Shown one piece after another: positions 1 through 5,547 of a stretch of DNA of 6,040 nucleotides (the first letter of the stretch is position 1; the number at the start of each line of letters is the position of its first letter). Under the pieces are notes generated by a model, which was not told the origin of the DNA, ran no database searches, and saw only the letters and a list, made by a program, of their open reading frames with translations. The position numbers and the translations under genes were made by a program. The stretch covers positions 1-6,040 of the forward strand of contig JAHELX010000391.1 in the NCBI GenBank assembly GCA_024643945.1. Reading direction: 5' to 3'. Source of the DNA: Anaerolineales bacterium (lineage in GTDB: Bacteria > Chloroflexota > Anaerolineae > 4572-78 > NAK82).

Positions 1-1095
1 ACGGCCAAGCACTTTCCCGGACACGGCGACACGGCAATTGATTCCCATCTGGCCCTGCCCGTTATTCCCCACGAGCTAGCTCGTCTGGAGGCGGTCGAGC
101 TGGTGCCTTTCCAGGCAAGTATTCAGGCCGGCGTTGATGCCATTATGACTGCTCACGTCTATGTTTCTGCTGTGGAGCCGTCCTCGGGCTTGCCGGCTAC
201 TTTATCGCCCCGCGTCTTGCAAGGTCTTCTGAGAGACAGATTGGGTTTCCAGGGCTTGATCGTCACCGATTCGCTGGGCATGGGGGCTCTAGACCAGACC
301 TACGGAGCCGCTGAGGCCGCAGCGTTGGCCTTTCAGGCTGGTGCGGATGTGCTGGCCTTTGGGGCAGACCCGGGCCACACGCCAGCCGAGCAACGCTTGG
401 CCTACCAAAGGATCCTCTCCCTCTTCCAGTCAGGTAGCATTCCTCAGAGCCGCCTGGATGAGTCGGTGCGACGCATCTTGCTGACCAAGGCCCGCTATGG
501 GTTGTTGGACTGGGAGCCAGTTAACGTCAAAGAAGTCCCGCAGAGGGTGGGGGTGAGCGAACACATACAGAGTGCGCGTTTGGTCGCCCAGGATAGTATT
601 ACCTTGGTGAGGAATGATGAGGGGCTGCTGCCTGTCGGCCCTGACCGTTCCGTGTTGGTGATCTGGCCACTCGGTGCAGGGGATTTGGGAGGAGCTCTCA
701 GGGTTTATCACCCCAATCTGCAAGTTCTACAACTCAGTATAAACCCATCTCCCGACGAGATTGAACTGGCATCGCGCCATGCAGAAGGGGCGTCCCTGAT
801 TGTCGTAGGGACTATCAACGCGCGTCGGCATCCAGGGCAAGTCCAGCTTGTCAACGCCTTGGCAGGCCACCCGTCAGTGGTGGTGGCTTTGGGTGAGCCC
901 TACGATCTTATGAGTTTTCCAGACGTTTCCGCCTACCTGGCCTCTTACGGGGATGTCCCAGTCTCTTTGGATGCTCTGGCCCAGGTGCTGTTTGGCTTAG
1001 CTCAGCCCGAAGGCCATCTTCCGGTGGACTTGCCGGGGCTGTATCCGCTTGGATATGGAATGGCTGATTTCACTCCGGGGACGTTACGCAAGTAA
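1..1095 (+). CDS. Glycoside hydrolase family 3 protein, beta-N-acetylhexosaminidase (NagZ-like), 5' partial
   Basis: The reading frame is open from base 1 and ends at TAA 1093-1095, giving 364 visible residues. It opens with KHFPGHGDTAIDSH at residues 3-16, the NagZ-type signature whose Asp14 and His16 form the acid/base dyad. The nucleophile is predicted to be Asp90 in LIVTDSLGMGAL (codon 268-270). From about residue 190 a GH3 C-terminal domain follows and ends in a typical LPVDLPGLYPLGYG stretch, so the 3' end looks complete. The missing N-terminus (signal peptide and first part of the barrel) should be about 150-200 residues to the left. Family members remove N-acetylglucosamine from muropeptides or chitin-derived sugars. 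The two-domain layout resembles exported Gram-positive NagZ, but localisation cannot be seen here. The GTG at 103 is an internal Val, not a start. A beta-glucosidase is less likely because of the His/Asp motif. Confidence 0.9.
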   Translation, partial: TAKHFPGHGDTAIDSHLALPVIPHELARLEAVELVPFQASIQAGVDAIMTAHVYVSAVEPSSGLPATLSPRVLQGLLRDRLGFQGLIVTDSLGMGALDQTYGAAEAAALAFQAGADVLAFGADPGHTPAEQRLAYQRILSLFQSGSIPQSRLDESVRRILLTKARYGLLDWEPVNVKEVPQRVGVSEHIQSARLVAQDSITLVRNDEGLLPVGPDRSVLVIWPLGAGDLGGALRVYHPNLQVLQLSINPSPDEIELASRHAEGASLIVVGTINARRHPGQVQLVNALAGHPSVVVALGEPYDLMSFPDVSAYLASYGDVPVSLDALAQVLFGLAQPEGHLPVDLPGLYPLGYGMADFTPGTLRK

Positions 1096-1134
1096 GGACG
1101 AGTAGTGTGAAAGGTAGAATACGTTACAGTAACG
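1081..1134. repeat. Short direct repeat and palindrome at the GH3/M42 junction
   Basis: ACGTTAC occurs at 1081-1087 and again at 1121-1127. The second copy lies in a 13-base palindrome, CGTTACAGTAACG (1122-1134; 6-bp arms, one central base). The segment covers the last codons of both convergent genes and sits where the M42 protein loses family similarity. It could be a recombination scar or chance; there is no T-run to make it a terminator. Confidence 0.5.
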
Positions 1135-1995
1135 CGCCCCTGCCCGTTTGGCCAGTTCCTCCAACCGACGACGCATCTCCAGGTGGTAAGGACCTCTTGA
1201 ATCTTTGGCACATATGCCCACCGAGAATTCATCGGTTTGTTGTCCGGGCGCTACGACGGCCATATCGACTGCCAACAATTCGAAAAGGTCTTCGGGCAAG
1301 CCGGTAGCGGCGCCGTGCCCTGCTTCTTCATAGTTGCTGATATGAATAGTGGTTCGCTGTTTCGGCTTGAGCCCCGCCTTGGCCAGGGCGTGCAATGCCC
1401 CGTAGACTGAGGCGACGCCGGCCTTATCGTCCAGATGCCGGGACCGGATGAAGCCAGCCTCGGAAACCTCGACGCGAGGATCGATACTGATAAAGTCGCC
1501 GGCTTCTATCCCCAAAGCGCGCATCTCCTCAGCCGAGGAGGTGCGGGCATCGATACGTACCTCCATCATTTCCTCATCCCGCCGTGCCTGGCGTTTTTTC
1601 GCATCGTGGGCGTGAGCCGAGGCCACGCTGGGCAGGATTGAGCCACGATATTGCCGTCCATCCCCGGCGAGGATGGTGACCCCTTCGCCCTCGACAGACT
1701 GCCACACCCAGGACCCAATCAGGGTCAGGCGCAGGCGGCCGTTGTCCTTGATCTGTTTGACCATAGCCCCCAGGGTGTCCACGTGGGCAGTGACTGCCCG
1801 CGGTGCGTCTTCTCTCTCCCCGGGCCAGGTACCAACCAGGATGCCCTTGGGTGTGGTTTTCATCTCAAGATGGAGGTCGGCCAACGCGCTTTGAACGTAC
1901 TCAATGGCCCTCCCGGTATCGCCGGTAGGGCTGGGGGTGCCGAGCAAGTCGACCAGAAACTCAACCATCCGATCCACATCAATCTCTATCGTCAT
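1084..1995 (-). CDS. M42 family metallopeptidase, C-terminally truncated
   Basis: This 303-residue protein has the M42 (glutamyl aminopeptidase/deblocking aminopeptidase) ligands in order: His71 and Asp73 in TAHVDTLG, bridging Asp189 in RHLDDKAG, catalytic Glu223 and metal-binding Glu224 in NYEEAGHG, and Asp244 in AVDMAVV. The DEFSVGICAKDSRGPY block follows. The stretch KDNGRLRLTLIGSW and the GSILPSVASAHAH region resemble, from memory, the M42 subfamily found in NAGGN osmolyte cassettes, but no cassette partners are visible. Family members have about 345-355 residues. Here the frame ends just where the YxSDA segment should begin, so the last metal ligand (the His of the SHxYERTH-like motif) is absent. 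Activity is therefore doubtful and it may be a decaying gene. Its end overlaps the convergent GH3 gene by 12 bases. The start ATG has GGGGAAAG and GAAGG upstream. Confidence 0.85.
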   Translation of the reverse strand: MTIEIDVDRMVEFLVDLLGTPSPTGDTGRAIEYVQSALADLHLEMKTTPKGILVGTWPGEREDAPRAVTAHVDTLGAMVKQIKDNGRLRLTLIGSWVWQSVEGEGVTILAGDGRQYRGSILPSVASAHAHDAKKRQARRDEEMMEVRIDARTSSAEEMRALGIEAGDFISIDPRVEVSEAGFIRSRHLDDKAGVASVYGALHALAKAGLKPKQRTTIHISNYEEAGHGAATGLPEDLFELLAVDMAVVAPGQQTDEFSVGICAKDSRGPYHLEMRRRLEELAKRAGARYCNVFYLSHYSSLLA

Positions 1996-2075
1996 CCTTC
2001 ACTTTCCCCAGCAGCTTAGAGTGGTAGGTGCGGTGCTCGACGCTGGCCGGCCGGCAGGCTGCACCTGTGTCAAGC

Positions 2076-2104
2076 AGTATATCACGGCCTTATGCTGAAC
2101 ACAA
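2076..2104 (-). promoter_or_regulatory. Candidate extended -10 promoter for the M42 gene
   Basis: Read on the minus strand there is a weak -35 TTGTGT (2104 to 2099), a 17-base spacer, and -10 TATACT (2081 to 2076; 5 of 6 to consensus) preceded by TGA, an extended -10 TGn element. This would give a leader of about 70-75 bases before the M42 start at 1995. A nearby TTGACA on the same strand (2073 to 2068) has no -10 at proper spacing because the following DNA is GC-rich. Predicted by eye only. Confidence 0.45.
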
Positions 2105-2117
2105 CAAGTTTATGGTT

Positions 2118-2127
2118 CGTCCGGACG
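2118..2127. other. 10-bp perfect palindrome between divergent genes
   Basis: CGTCCGGACG reads the same on both strands and lies just upstream of the candidate leftward promoter. That position would suit an operator, but no regulator gene is in the window and a 10-bp palindrome can occur by chance in GC-rich DNA. Confidence 0.3.
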
Positions 2128-2143
2128 TAAGGTACATTTCAGT

Positions 2144-2235
2144 TCGGGGGCAGACCTACCCCCTCGACTCTCCTTCCCTGCCAGCAAGGGGAGTGGCTCC
2201 CTATCCGCGTCAGAGATGGGCTGGGGAAGGGATTT
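2144..2235. other. GC-rich hairpin-forming stretch in the divergent intergenic region
   Basis: The 363 bases from 1996 to 2358 contain no convincing gene. Within them, GGGGG (2146-2150) and CCCCC (2159-2163) form a stem that extends to TCGGGGG/CCCCC-t-CGA with one bulge. CTCCTT (2170-2175) can pair with AAGGGGAG (2186-2193) with a bulge, or CCTTCCC (2172-2178) with the later GGGGAAGGG (about 2224-2232). The block lies upstream of the candidate rightward promoter, so it is not obviously a leader of the next gene. It may be a degenerate interspersed repeat or a small structured RNA. No tRNA-like fold was seen. Confidence 0.35.
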
Positions 2236-2272
2236 GCAGCCAAAATGGAATGCACCCTGGCGAAAATGCGCA

Positions 2273-2301
2273 TTGTAAGTATGGGGAAAGTATGGTACTA
2301 T
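2273..2301 (+). promoter_or_regulatory. Candidate extended -10 promoter for the amrS-like gene, with embedded direct repeats
   Basis: A -35 like TTGTAA (2273-2278), a 17-base spacer and -10 TACTAT (2296-2301) preceded by TGG, an extended -10 TGn. Each hexamer matches consensus at 4 of 6 positions. The area is AT-rich relative to its surroundings. The spacer holds two exact copies of AAGTATGG (2277-2284 and 2288-2295), 11 bases apart, and GTACTAT is repeated at 2295-2301 and 2303-2309. The predicted leader is about 50 bases to the ATG at 2359. Confidence 0.45.
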
Positions 2302-2358
2302 TGTACTATAAGCCGTCAGCCTACAGGCATTCGCTAACTTGCATCCTGGGGTAGCAAG

Positions 2359-3465
2359 ATGAAGGATATCGGTCAGCCACTTCCAGCCCAGTTCATCCGG
2401 CCAACCGTGCTTCAAGAACCCATCGACCGGCGAATTCGTTGCCTGATCTGCGAGCGACGGTGCGAGATCATCCCCGGTGGGATGGGTTGGTGCCGGACCC
2501 GACGCCACCAGGAGGGGACGCTGGTGACCCTCGTCTACGGCGCCGTCTCCTCCCTCTCCGCCAACCCCATCGAAAAGAAACCGCTCTATCACTTCTACCC
2601 GGGCACCCAGGCCTTTACCAGTGGCTCCTGGTCGTGCAACTTCGGTTGTCCCTGGTGCCAAAACTACCACATCAGCAAGGTACCACCCGGCCGAGGCTGC
2701 TATATATCACCCAAAGATTTCGTCGTCGAAGCGATCGCCTTAGGCTGCCAGGGGACCTCCATCAGCTTCAACGAACCCACCCTCTCCCTGGAGTGGTCGC
2801 TGGATGTCTTCCGCCTGGCCCGTGCCCGCGGCCTATACAACACCTACGTCACCAACGGCTATATGACCCCCGAAGCGCTGGAGTTGTTAGTGGAAGCCGG
2901 GCTGAATGCCATGAACGTGGACGTGAAAGGCGACGCCCAGGCAGTTCGGCGCTATTGCAAGGGGATCGACGTGGAGAAGGTGTGGCGCAACTGCCGGCTG
3001 GCGCAGGCGTTGGGCGTGCATTTGGAGATCACCACCCTGGTCATTCCAGGTGTGAACGACCGGACTGAGGTCTTGCGGGGCATCGCGCAGCGTATCCTGG
3101 CCGAGTTGGGGCCGGGTGTCCCCTGGCACGTCAACCGCTATTACCCGGCCTATCGCTTCACGGCCCTGACTACGTCGGTCGACACCATGGAGCGGGCCTG
3201 GCAGATTGGAACTGAGGCTGGGCTGAAGTTCGTCTATCTGGGCAACGTTCTGGGGCATCGGCATGGAAAGACCTATTGCCCGGAATGTGGGACGCTGCTC
3301 ATCGGGCGCTGGGGATTGAGCGTAACTGCCTGCCGCCTGGATCACGGGTGCTGTCCTGAGTGTGGGCAGGAAGTGCCTGGGGTGTGGACTGGCAGGCAAC
3401 AGGTAGGGGCGCAGGGCATTGGATGCCAGCCAGTAGCAACGAGGTCTGGTAAAAATTGGGCATAA
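2359..3465 (+). CDS. amrS: AmmeMemoRadiSam-type radical SAM enzyme (AmrS-like)
   Basis: The 368-residue protein belongs to the AmrS/PflA-like radical SAM group (COG1180). It has an N-terminal Cys cluster (C28, C31, C35, C45 in RCLICERRC...GWCRTR) and the 4Fe-4S motif CNFGCPWC (C93, C97, C100). SFNEPTLSLEWSLD, YVTNGYMTPEAL, NVDVKGD and TTLVIPGVND follow, then the HVNRYYPAYRF stretch typical of AmrS. A C-terminal zinc-knuckle-like pair CPECG (C307/C310 and C332/C335) ends in VPGVW at 343. The enzyme should cleave SAM to a 5'-deoxyadenosyl radical; the substrate of this family is unknown. Its usual partners, AMMECR1 and Memo, are not visible. The 25-residue tail after Trp343 is outside the family pattern and encoded across an inverted repeat. 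The start is supported by GGGG (2348-2351) seven bases upstream and by the usual distance to the first Cys. Confidence 0.88.
   Translation: MKDIGQPLPAQFIRPTVLQEPIDRRIRCLICERRCEIIPGGMGWCRTRRHQEGTLVTLVYGAVSSLSANPIEKKPLYHFYPGTQAFTSGSWSCNFGCPWCQNYHISKVPPGRGCYISPKDFVVEAIALGCQGTSISFNEPTLSLEWSLDVFRLARARGLYNTYVTNGYMTPEALELLVEAGLNAMNVDVKGDAQAVRRYCKGIDVEKVWRNCRLAQALGVHLEITTLVIPGVNDRTEVLRGIAQRILAELGPGVPWHVNRYYPAYRFTALTTSVDTMERAWQIGTEAGLKFVYLGNVLGHRHGKTYCPECGTLLIGRWGLSVTACRLDHGCCPECGQEVPGVWTGRQQVGAQGIGCQPVATRSGKNWA
3388..3434. repeat. Imperfect inverted repeat encoding the extra C-terminal tail of AmrS
   Basis: ACTGGCAGGCA (3388-3398) and TGCCAGCCAGT (3424-3434) are inverted copies with 10 of 11 bases paired, separated by 25 bases. 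Inside the loop GGCAT and ATGCC can form a small nested stem. The core GTAGGGGCGCAGGGC recalls, from memory, a half of the dispersed GTAGGGGCG-type palindromes seen in several bacterial phyla. It starts right after the last conserved AmrS codon, which suggests a small palindromic element extended the gene. Confidence 0.5.
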
Positions 3466-3514
3466 GTGCCTATCCCAACCCTGTTTAAGGCGAAAGGTTG
3501 TATGCCTGTTGAAT

Positions 3515-3534
3515 ACAGTCCGCGGCTGGACTGT
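3515..3534 (+). terminator. Perfect 7-bp hairpin after amrS; possible terminator or attenuator stem
   Basis: ACAGTCC (3515-3521) and GGACTGT (3528-3534) pair perfectly around a six-base loop, 50 bases after the amrS stop. No U-tract follows, so intrinsic termination is not assured. TGTAT (3499-3503) could instead pair with ATACA (3513-3517), which overlaps the first arm, so the two stems exclude each other. Confidence 0.4.
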
Positions 3535-3572
3535 CGTCTGATGGAAGCGTTGAGAATTTTCGAATAGGTTCC

Positions 3573-3589
3573 AAGCACTAACCGTGCTT
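3573..3589. other. 6-bp inverted repeat upstream of the EF-Tu-like gene
   Basis: AAGCAC (3573-3578) and GTGCTT (3584-3589) are exact inverted copies around TAACC. The repeat lies 23 bases before the next start and 9 bases before its Shine-Dalgarno sequence. It could be an operator half-site pair or an mRNA stem near the ribosome site. No convincing -35/-10 pair was found between 3466 and 3612. Confidence 0.35.
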
Positions 3590-3598
3590 AGATCAGGC

Positions 3599-3605
3599 AA
3601 GGGGG
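3599..3605 (+). promoter_or_regulatory. Strong ribosome binding site of the EF-Tu-like gene
   Basis: AAGGGGG ends seven bases before the ATG at 3613. It is the leading translation signal of the four-gene group and fixes the start at the first family-conserved residues. Confidence 0.6.
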
Positions 3606-3612
3606 CGAGATT

Positions 3613-3900
3613 ATGGAGAAACACATTGGCCAGGTTACCCACTACTACGCTCGCATCGGCGTGGTGGTCCTTGAGCTCAGCGGCGGGCTGAAGGTTGGGG
3701 ATGTCGTGCACATCCGGGGCCGCATCACGGACTTCACCCAAGAGGTCAAATCTATGGAGATCGAGCACCAAAAAGTCCAGTCGGTGGGACCCGGGGCAGA
3801 CGTCGCCCTCAAGGTGGTCGATCGGGCGCGCAAGGGTGACGCGGTGTACAAGGTGGTCGAGGAAGAGGCCGCGGCCGGCTTCAGTGGTGGCGCGGAATGA
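3613..3900 (+). CDS. Stand-alone EF-Tu domain-2-like small protein
   Basis: This 95-residue protein matches the small family annotated as translation elongation factor-like protein. It consists of one beta-barrel resembling domain 2 of EF-Tu/EF-1A and has no GTPase domain, so it cannot be an elongation factor itself. Visible signatures are IGQVTHYYARIGVVVLEL (5-22), LKVGDVVHIRGRITDFTQ (26-43), the SMEIEHQKV block (47-55), and a final KGDAVYKV (74-81). The tail after residue 82 is acidic and Ala/Gly-rich, probably disordered. In full-length translation factors this barrel contacts tRNA or the ribosome; for the isolated form the role is unknown. It starts the probable operon, and its TGA overlaps the next ATG (ATGA, 3897-3900). 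It is most likely cytosolic, as no signal or membrane segment is present. Confidence 0.85.
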   Translation: MEKHIGQVTHYYARIGVVVLELSGGLKVGDVVHIRGRITDFTQEVKSMEIEHQKVQSVGPGADVALKVVDRARKGDAVYKVVEEEAAAGFSGGAE

Positions 3901-4640
3901 CCCCTGCCATTCATATCGGCTGTAGTGGCTTCTCCAAGGCTCGCCGCGTCTACTTCGCCCACCTGGACCTGGTGGAGATCCAGCAGACCTTCTACAAGCT
4001 GCCTATGGTCAGGACGGCCCAGCGTTGGCGGGCAGAAGCCCCCCCCGGCTTCACCTTCACCATGAAAGCCTGGCGCCTCATCACCCACGAGCCGCCCAGC
4101 CCGGTCTATCGCAAAGCCAGGCGCGCTATCTCCCTGGTGGACCGGGAGCGCTATGGTGCCTTCCGAGCGACTAACGAAGTGCACGACGCCTGGATCAGCA
4201 CGCTGGAAATCGCCCAGACGCTGGCGGCCGAGGTCGTGGTTTTCCAGTGCCCAGCTCGCTTCACCCCCACCGACGAGCACATAGCCAACTTGCGCGCTTT
4301 CTTCAGGAACGTGGATCGGGGCGGGTTGCTCTTCGCCTGGGAGCCGCGCGGCGCGTGGCCGGATGATGTGGTACGCGGGCTATGTCAAGAGCTAGACTTG
4401 ATTCATTGCGTGGACCCCTTTAAGCAATCACCGGTCTATGGCGTTCCTGCCTACTTTCGCCTCCATGGCCGGACCGGGTATGGCTACCGCTACACCCAGG
4501 AGGATCTATGCCAGCTCAGGGATTGGTGCCGGGGATACTCTGACGTTTACTGCCTGTTCAACAACGTATCCATGTGGGACGACGCCCTGTGCTTTAAAGA
4601 AATGCAACCTTCGGTCCATGTGGCCCGTAATAATGAATAG
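3897..4640 (+). CDS. DUF72 family protein (YecE-like, short archaeal-type subfamily)
   Basis: The 247-residue protein shows the DUF72 (COG1801) pattern: IHIGCSGF (5-12), LVEIQQTFYKLP (25-36), FTFTMKAWRLITH (52-64), VVVFQCPARF (113-122), FAWEPRGAW (146-154), HCVDPF (170-175), YFRLHGR (186-192) with GYGYRYT, and VYCLFNN (217-223). The family is predicted to be a TIM barrel with a polar active site (Glu149, Asp173, His190 and Arg192 are candidates), but its reaction is not established. The Gly-Cys-Ser-Gly start, the EIQ-TFY wording and the absence of the longer YecE inserts match the compact form common in archaea and thermophiles. The start overlaps the upstream stop as ATGA, with no strong Shine-Dalgarno of its own, so translational coupling to the EF-Tu-like gene is likely. 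It is cytosolic by sequence. Confidence 0.86.
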   Translation: MTPAIHIGCSGFSKARRVYFAHLDLVEIQQTFYKLPMVRTAQRWRAEAPPGFTFTMKAWRLITHEPPSPVYRKARRAISLVDRERYGAFRATNEVHDAWISTLEIAQTLAAEVVVFQCPARFTPTDEHIANLRAFFRNVDRGGLLFAWEPRGAWPDDVVRGLCQELDLIHCVDPFKQSPVYGVPAYFRLHGRTGYGYRYTQEDLCQLRDWCRGYSDVYCLFNNVSMWDDALCFKEMQPSVHVARNNE

Positions 4641-4659
4641 GGTGCATTCAATGTATGGC

Positions 4660-4667
4660 AGGAAGGA
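4660..4667 (+). promoter_or_regulatory. Ribosome binding site deciding the start of the second radical SAM gene
   Basis: AGGAAGGA lies seven bases before ATG 4675. In-frame ATGs exist at 4633 and 4651. The latter has a weaker AGGG (4639-4642). Family-like sequence begins at Lys2-Val4 of the 4675 start, so 4675 is preferred. Confidence 0.6.
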
Positions 4668-4674
4668 TCATACA

Positions 4675-5526
4675 ATGAAGAAAGTCATTACCATTGACTT
4701 TCACGTAACCTCGGAATGCAACCAGGAGTGCCCCTATTGTTGGGGGCCCCAGGGCTTCGAGCACCCGGTGGACACAATCACGGCCTTAGCCATCGTCACC
4801 CAGGTAAAGGATTTCGGCGCCCGGCGCATTGTCTTCACCGGCGGGGACCCCCTCAAGCGACCGGATATCGGATCGCTGATCCGTCACGCGAAGGGAATTG
4901 GCCTCGAGGTCGCCCTATCTACCACTGGCGACGAACTGACGGGAGCTTTTTTAGATCAATTCGGGCCTTACGTAGACCTCATCTCCCTGCCTCTGGACGG
5001 ATCCACCGAGGAGGTGAACACCCGGACCAAGAAAGAGGGACACTTCGGTGCCATTATACGCGCCTTGAATTGGCTGCGAGGGCATCCCCAGATAGACGTC
5101 AAGCTATGCACCCCAGTCACCCGGCACAACCTGGCTGACGTGCCCAACATCGTCCGTCTGGTCGACGACTATGCTCAGAGCACGCCAGCCCGAGTCTTCT
5201 ACAACCTCTTCCAGACCTTCCCCCGCTCGATGGAGCCTCGGGAGTGGGAGGAGCTTCTGGTCACGGATGAAGAGTTCGCCGCCCTGGAGCGACAACTCGC
5301 CGGCCAGGCAGACATCCGCCTCAACTTCCTCACCCATACCACCCTCGACCGGCTATATGTGATGGTCTTTCCCGACGGCAATTTGGTCGTCCCCTGCGGG
5401 CCGGATTTCCTCACCTACGGCCCGTTTCTGGAGGTAGAAGACCTGGGCGCGGTGTTGGCAGCCAGCCAGTTCGACGCGGCCAAACACCTGCGGCACTCCC
5501 GGGGGTGGGAGAAAGTCGAAGCGTAA
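4675..5526 (+). CDS. Radical SAM protein of unassigned family (viperin-like layout)
   Basis: From ATG 4675 the protein has 283 residues. The 4Fe-4S motif is CNQECPYC (C15, C19, C22) followed by WGPQ, preceded by ITIDFHVTSE. The SAM-binding GGDP (56-59) and LSTTGDEL (81-88) follow, then DLISLPLDGSTEEVN (101-115), LCTPVTRHN and a C-terminal region with FPDGNLVVPCG and a single Cys241. One Cys there is too few for a SPASM or twitch domain with a second cluster. The FH-T--CN--C--C opening, the LDGSTEEVN region, and the later TDEEFAALERQL and lone Cys occur in the order seen in viperin-type enzymes, but the CW in place of CF and GGDPLKR in place of GGEPF argue for caution. Substrate unknown. The gene follows DUF72 by 34 bases and precedes the HicB/DinB gene by 21. 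Confidence 0.85.
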   Translation: MKKVITIDFHVTSECNQECPYCWGPQGFEHPVDTITALAIVTQVKDFGARRIVFTGGDPLKRPDIGSLIRHAKGIGLEVALSTTGDELTGAFLDQFGPYVDLISLPLDGSTEEVNTRTKKEGHFGAIIRALNWLRGHPQIDVKLCTPVTRHNLADVPNIVRLVDDYAQSTPARVFYNLFQTFPRSMEPREWEELLVTDEEFAALERQLAGQADIRLNFLTHTTLDRLYVMVFPDGNLVVPCGPDFLTYGPFLEVEDLGAVLAASQFDAAKHLRHSRGWEKVEA

Positions 5527-5533
5527 AACGTAA

Positions 5534-5540
5534 GGGAGGA
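5534..5540 (+). promoter_or_regulatory. Strong ribosome binding site of the HicB/DinB gene
   Basis: GGGAGGA ends seven bases before ATG 5548, in the 21-base gap after the radical SAM stop. It supports this start although the reading frame runs off the window. Confidence 0.65.
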
Positions 5541-5547
5541 ATATCCT

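Noticed and set aside
2068..2073. Perfect TTGACA on the minus strand
   Set aside because: No -10 element lies 15-19 bases downstream, where the DNA is GC-rich.
2028..2354. Plus-strand frame of 108 codons in the divergent intergenic region
   Set aside because: It has no ribosome site or family similarity and covers both candidate promoters and the hairpins.
1996..2358. Possible tRNA, riboswitch or CRISPR in the largest gap
   Set aside because: No cloverleaf with a T-loop signature, no known riboswitch core and no spaced repeat units were seen.
2110..2670. Long minus-strand frame of 186 codons opposite the start of amrS
   Set aside because: It overlaps the conserved AmrS coding sequence and the promoter region, and its protein shows no recognisable family pattern.
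2887..3771. Minus-strand frame of 294 codons across amrS, the gap and the EF-Tu-like gene
   Set aside because: It is antisense to two well supported genes and spans their intergenic region; the translated protein has no family features.
3645..4280. Minus-strand frame of 211 codons opposite the EF-Tu-like and DUF72 genes
   Set aside because: It is a shadow frame produced by GC-rich third positions; both opposite-strand genes have clear family motifs.
4438..4674. Upstream extension of the second radical SAM gene to an ATG inside DUF72
   Set aside because: The extension overlaps DUF72 by 203 bases, has no radical SAM features, and a much better ribosome site precedes ATG 4675.
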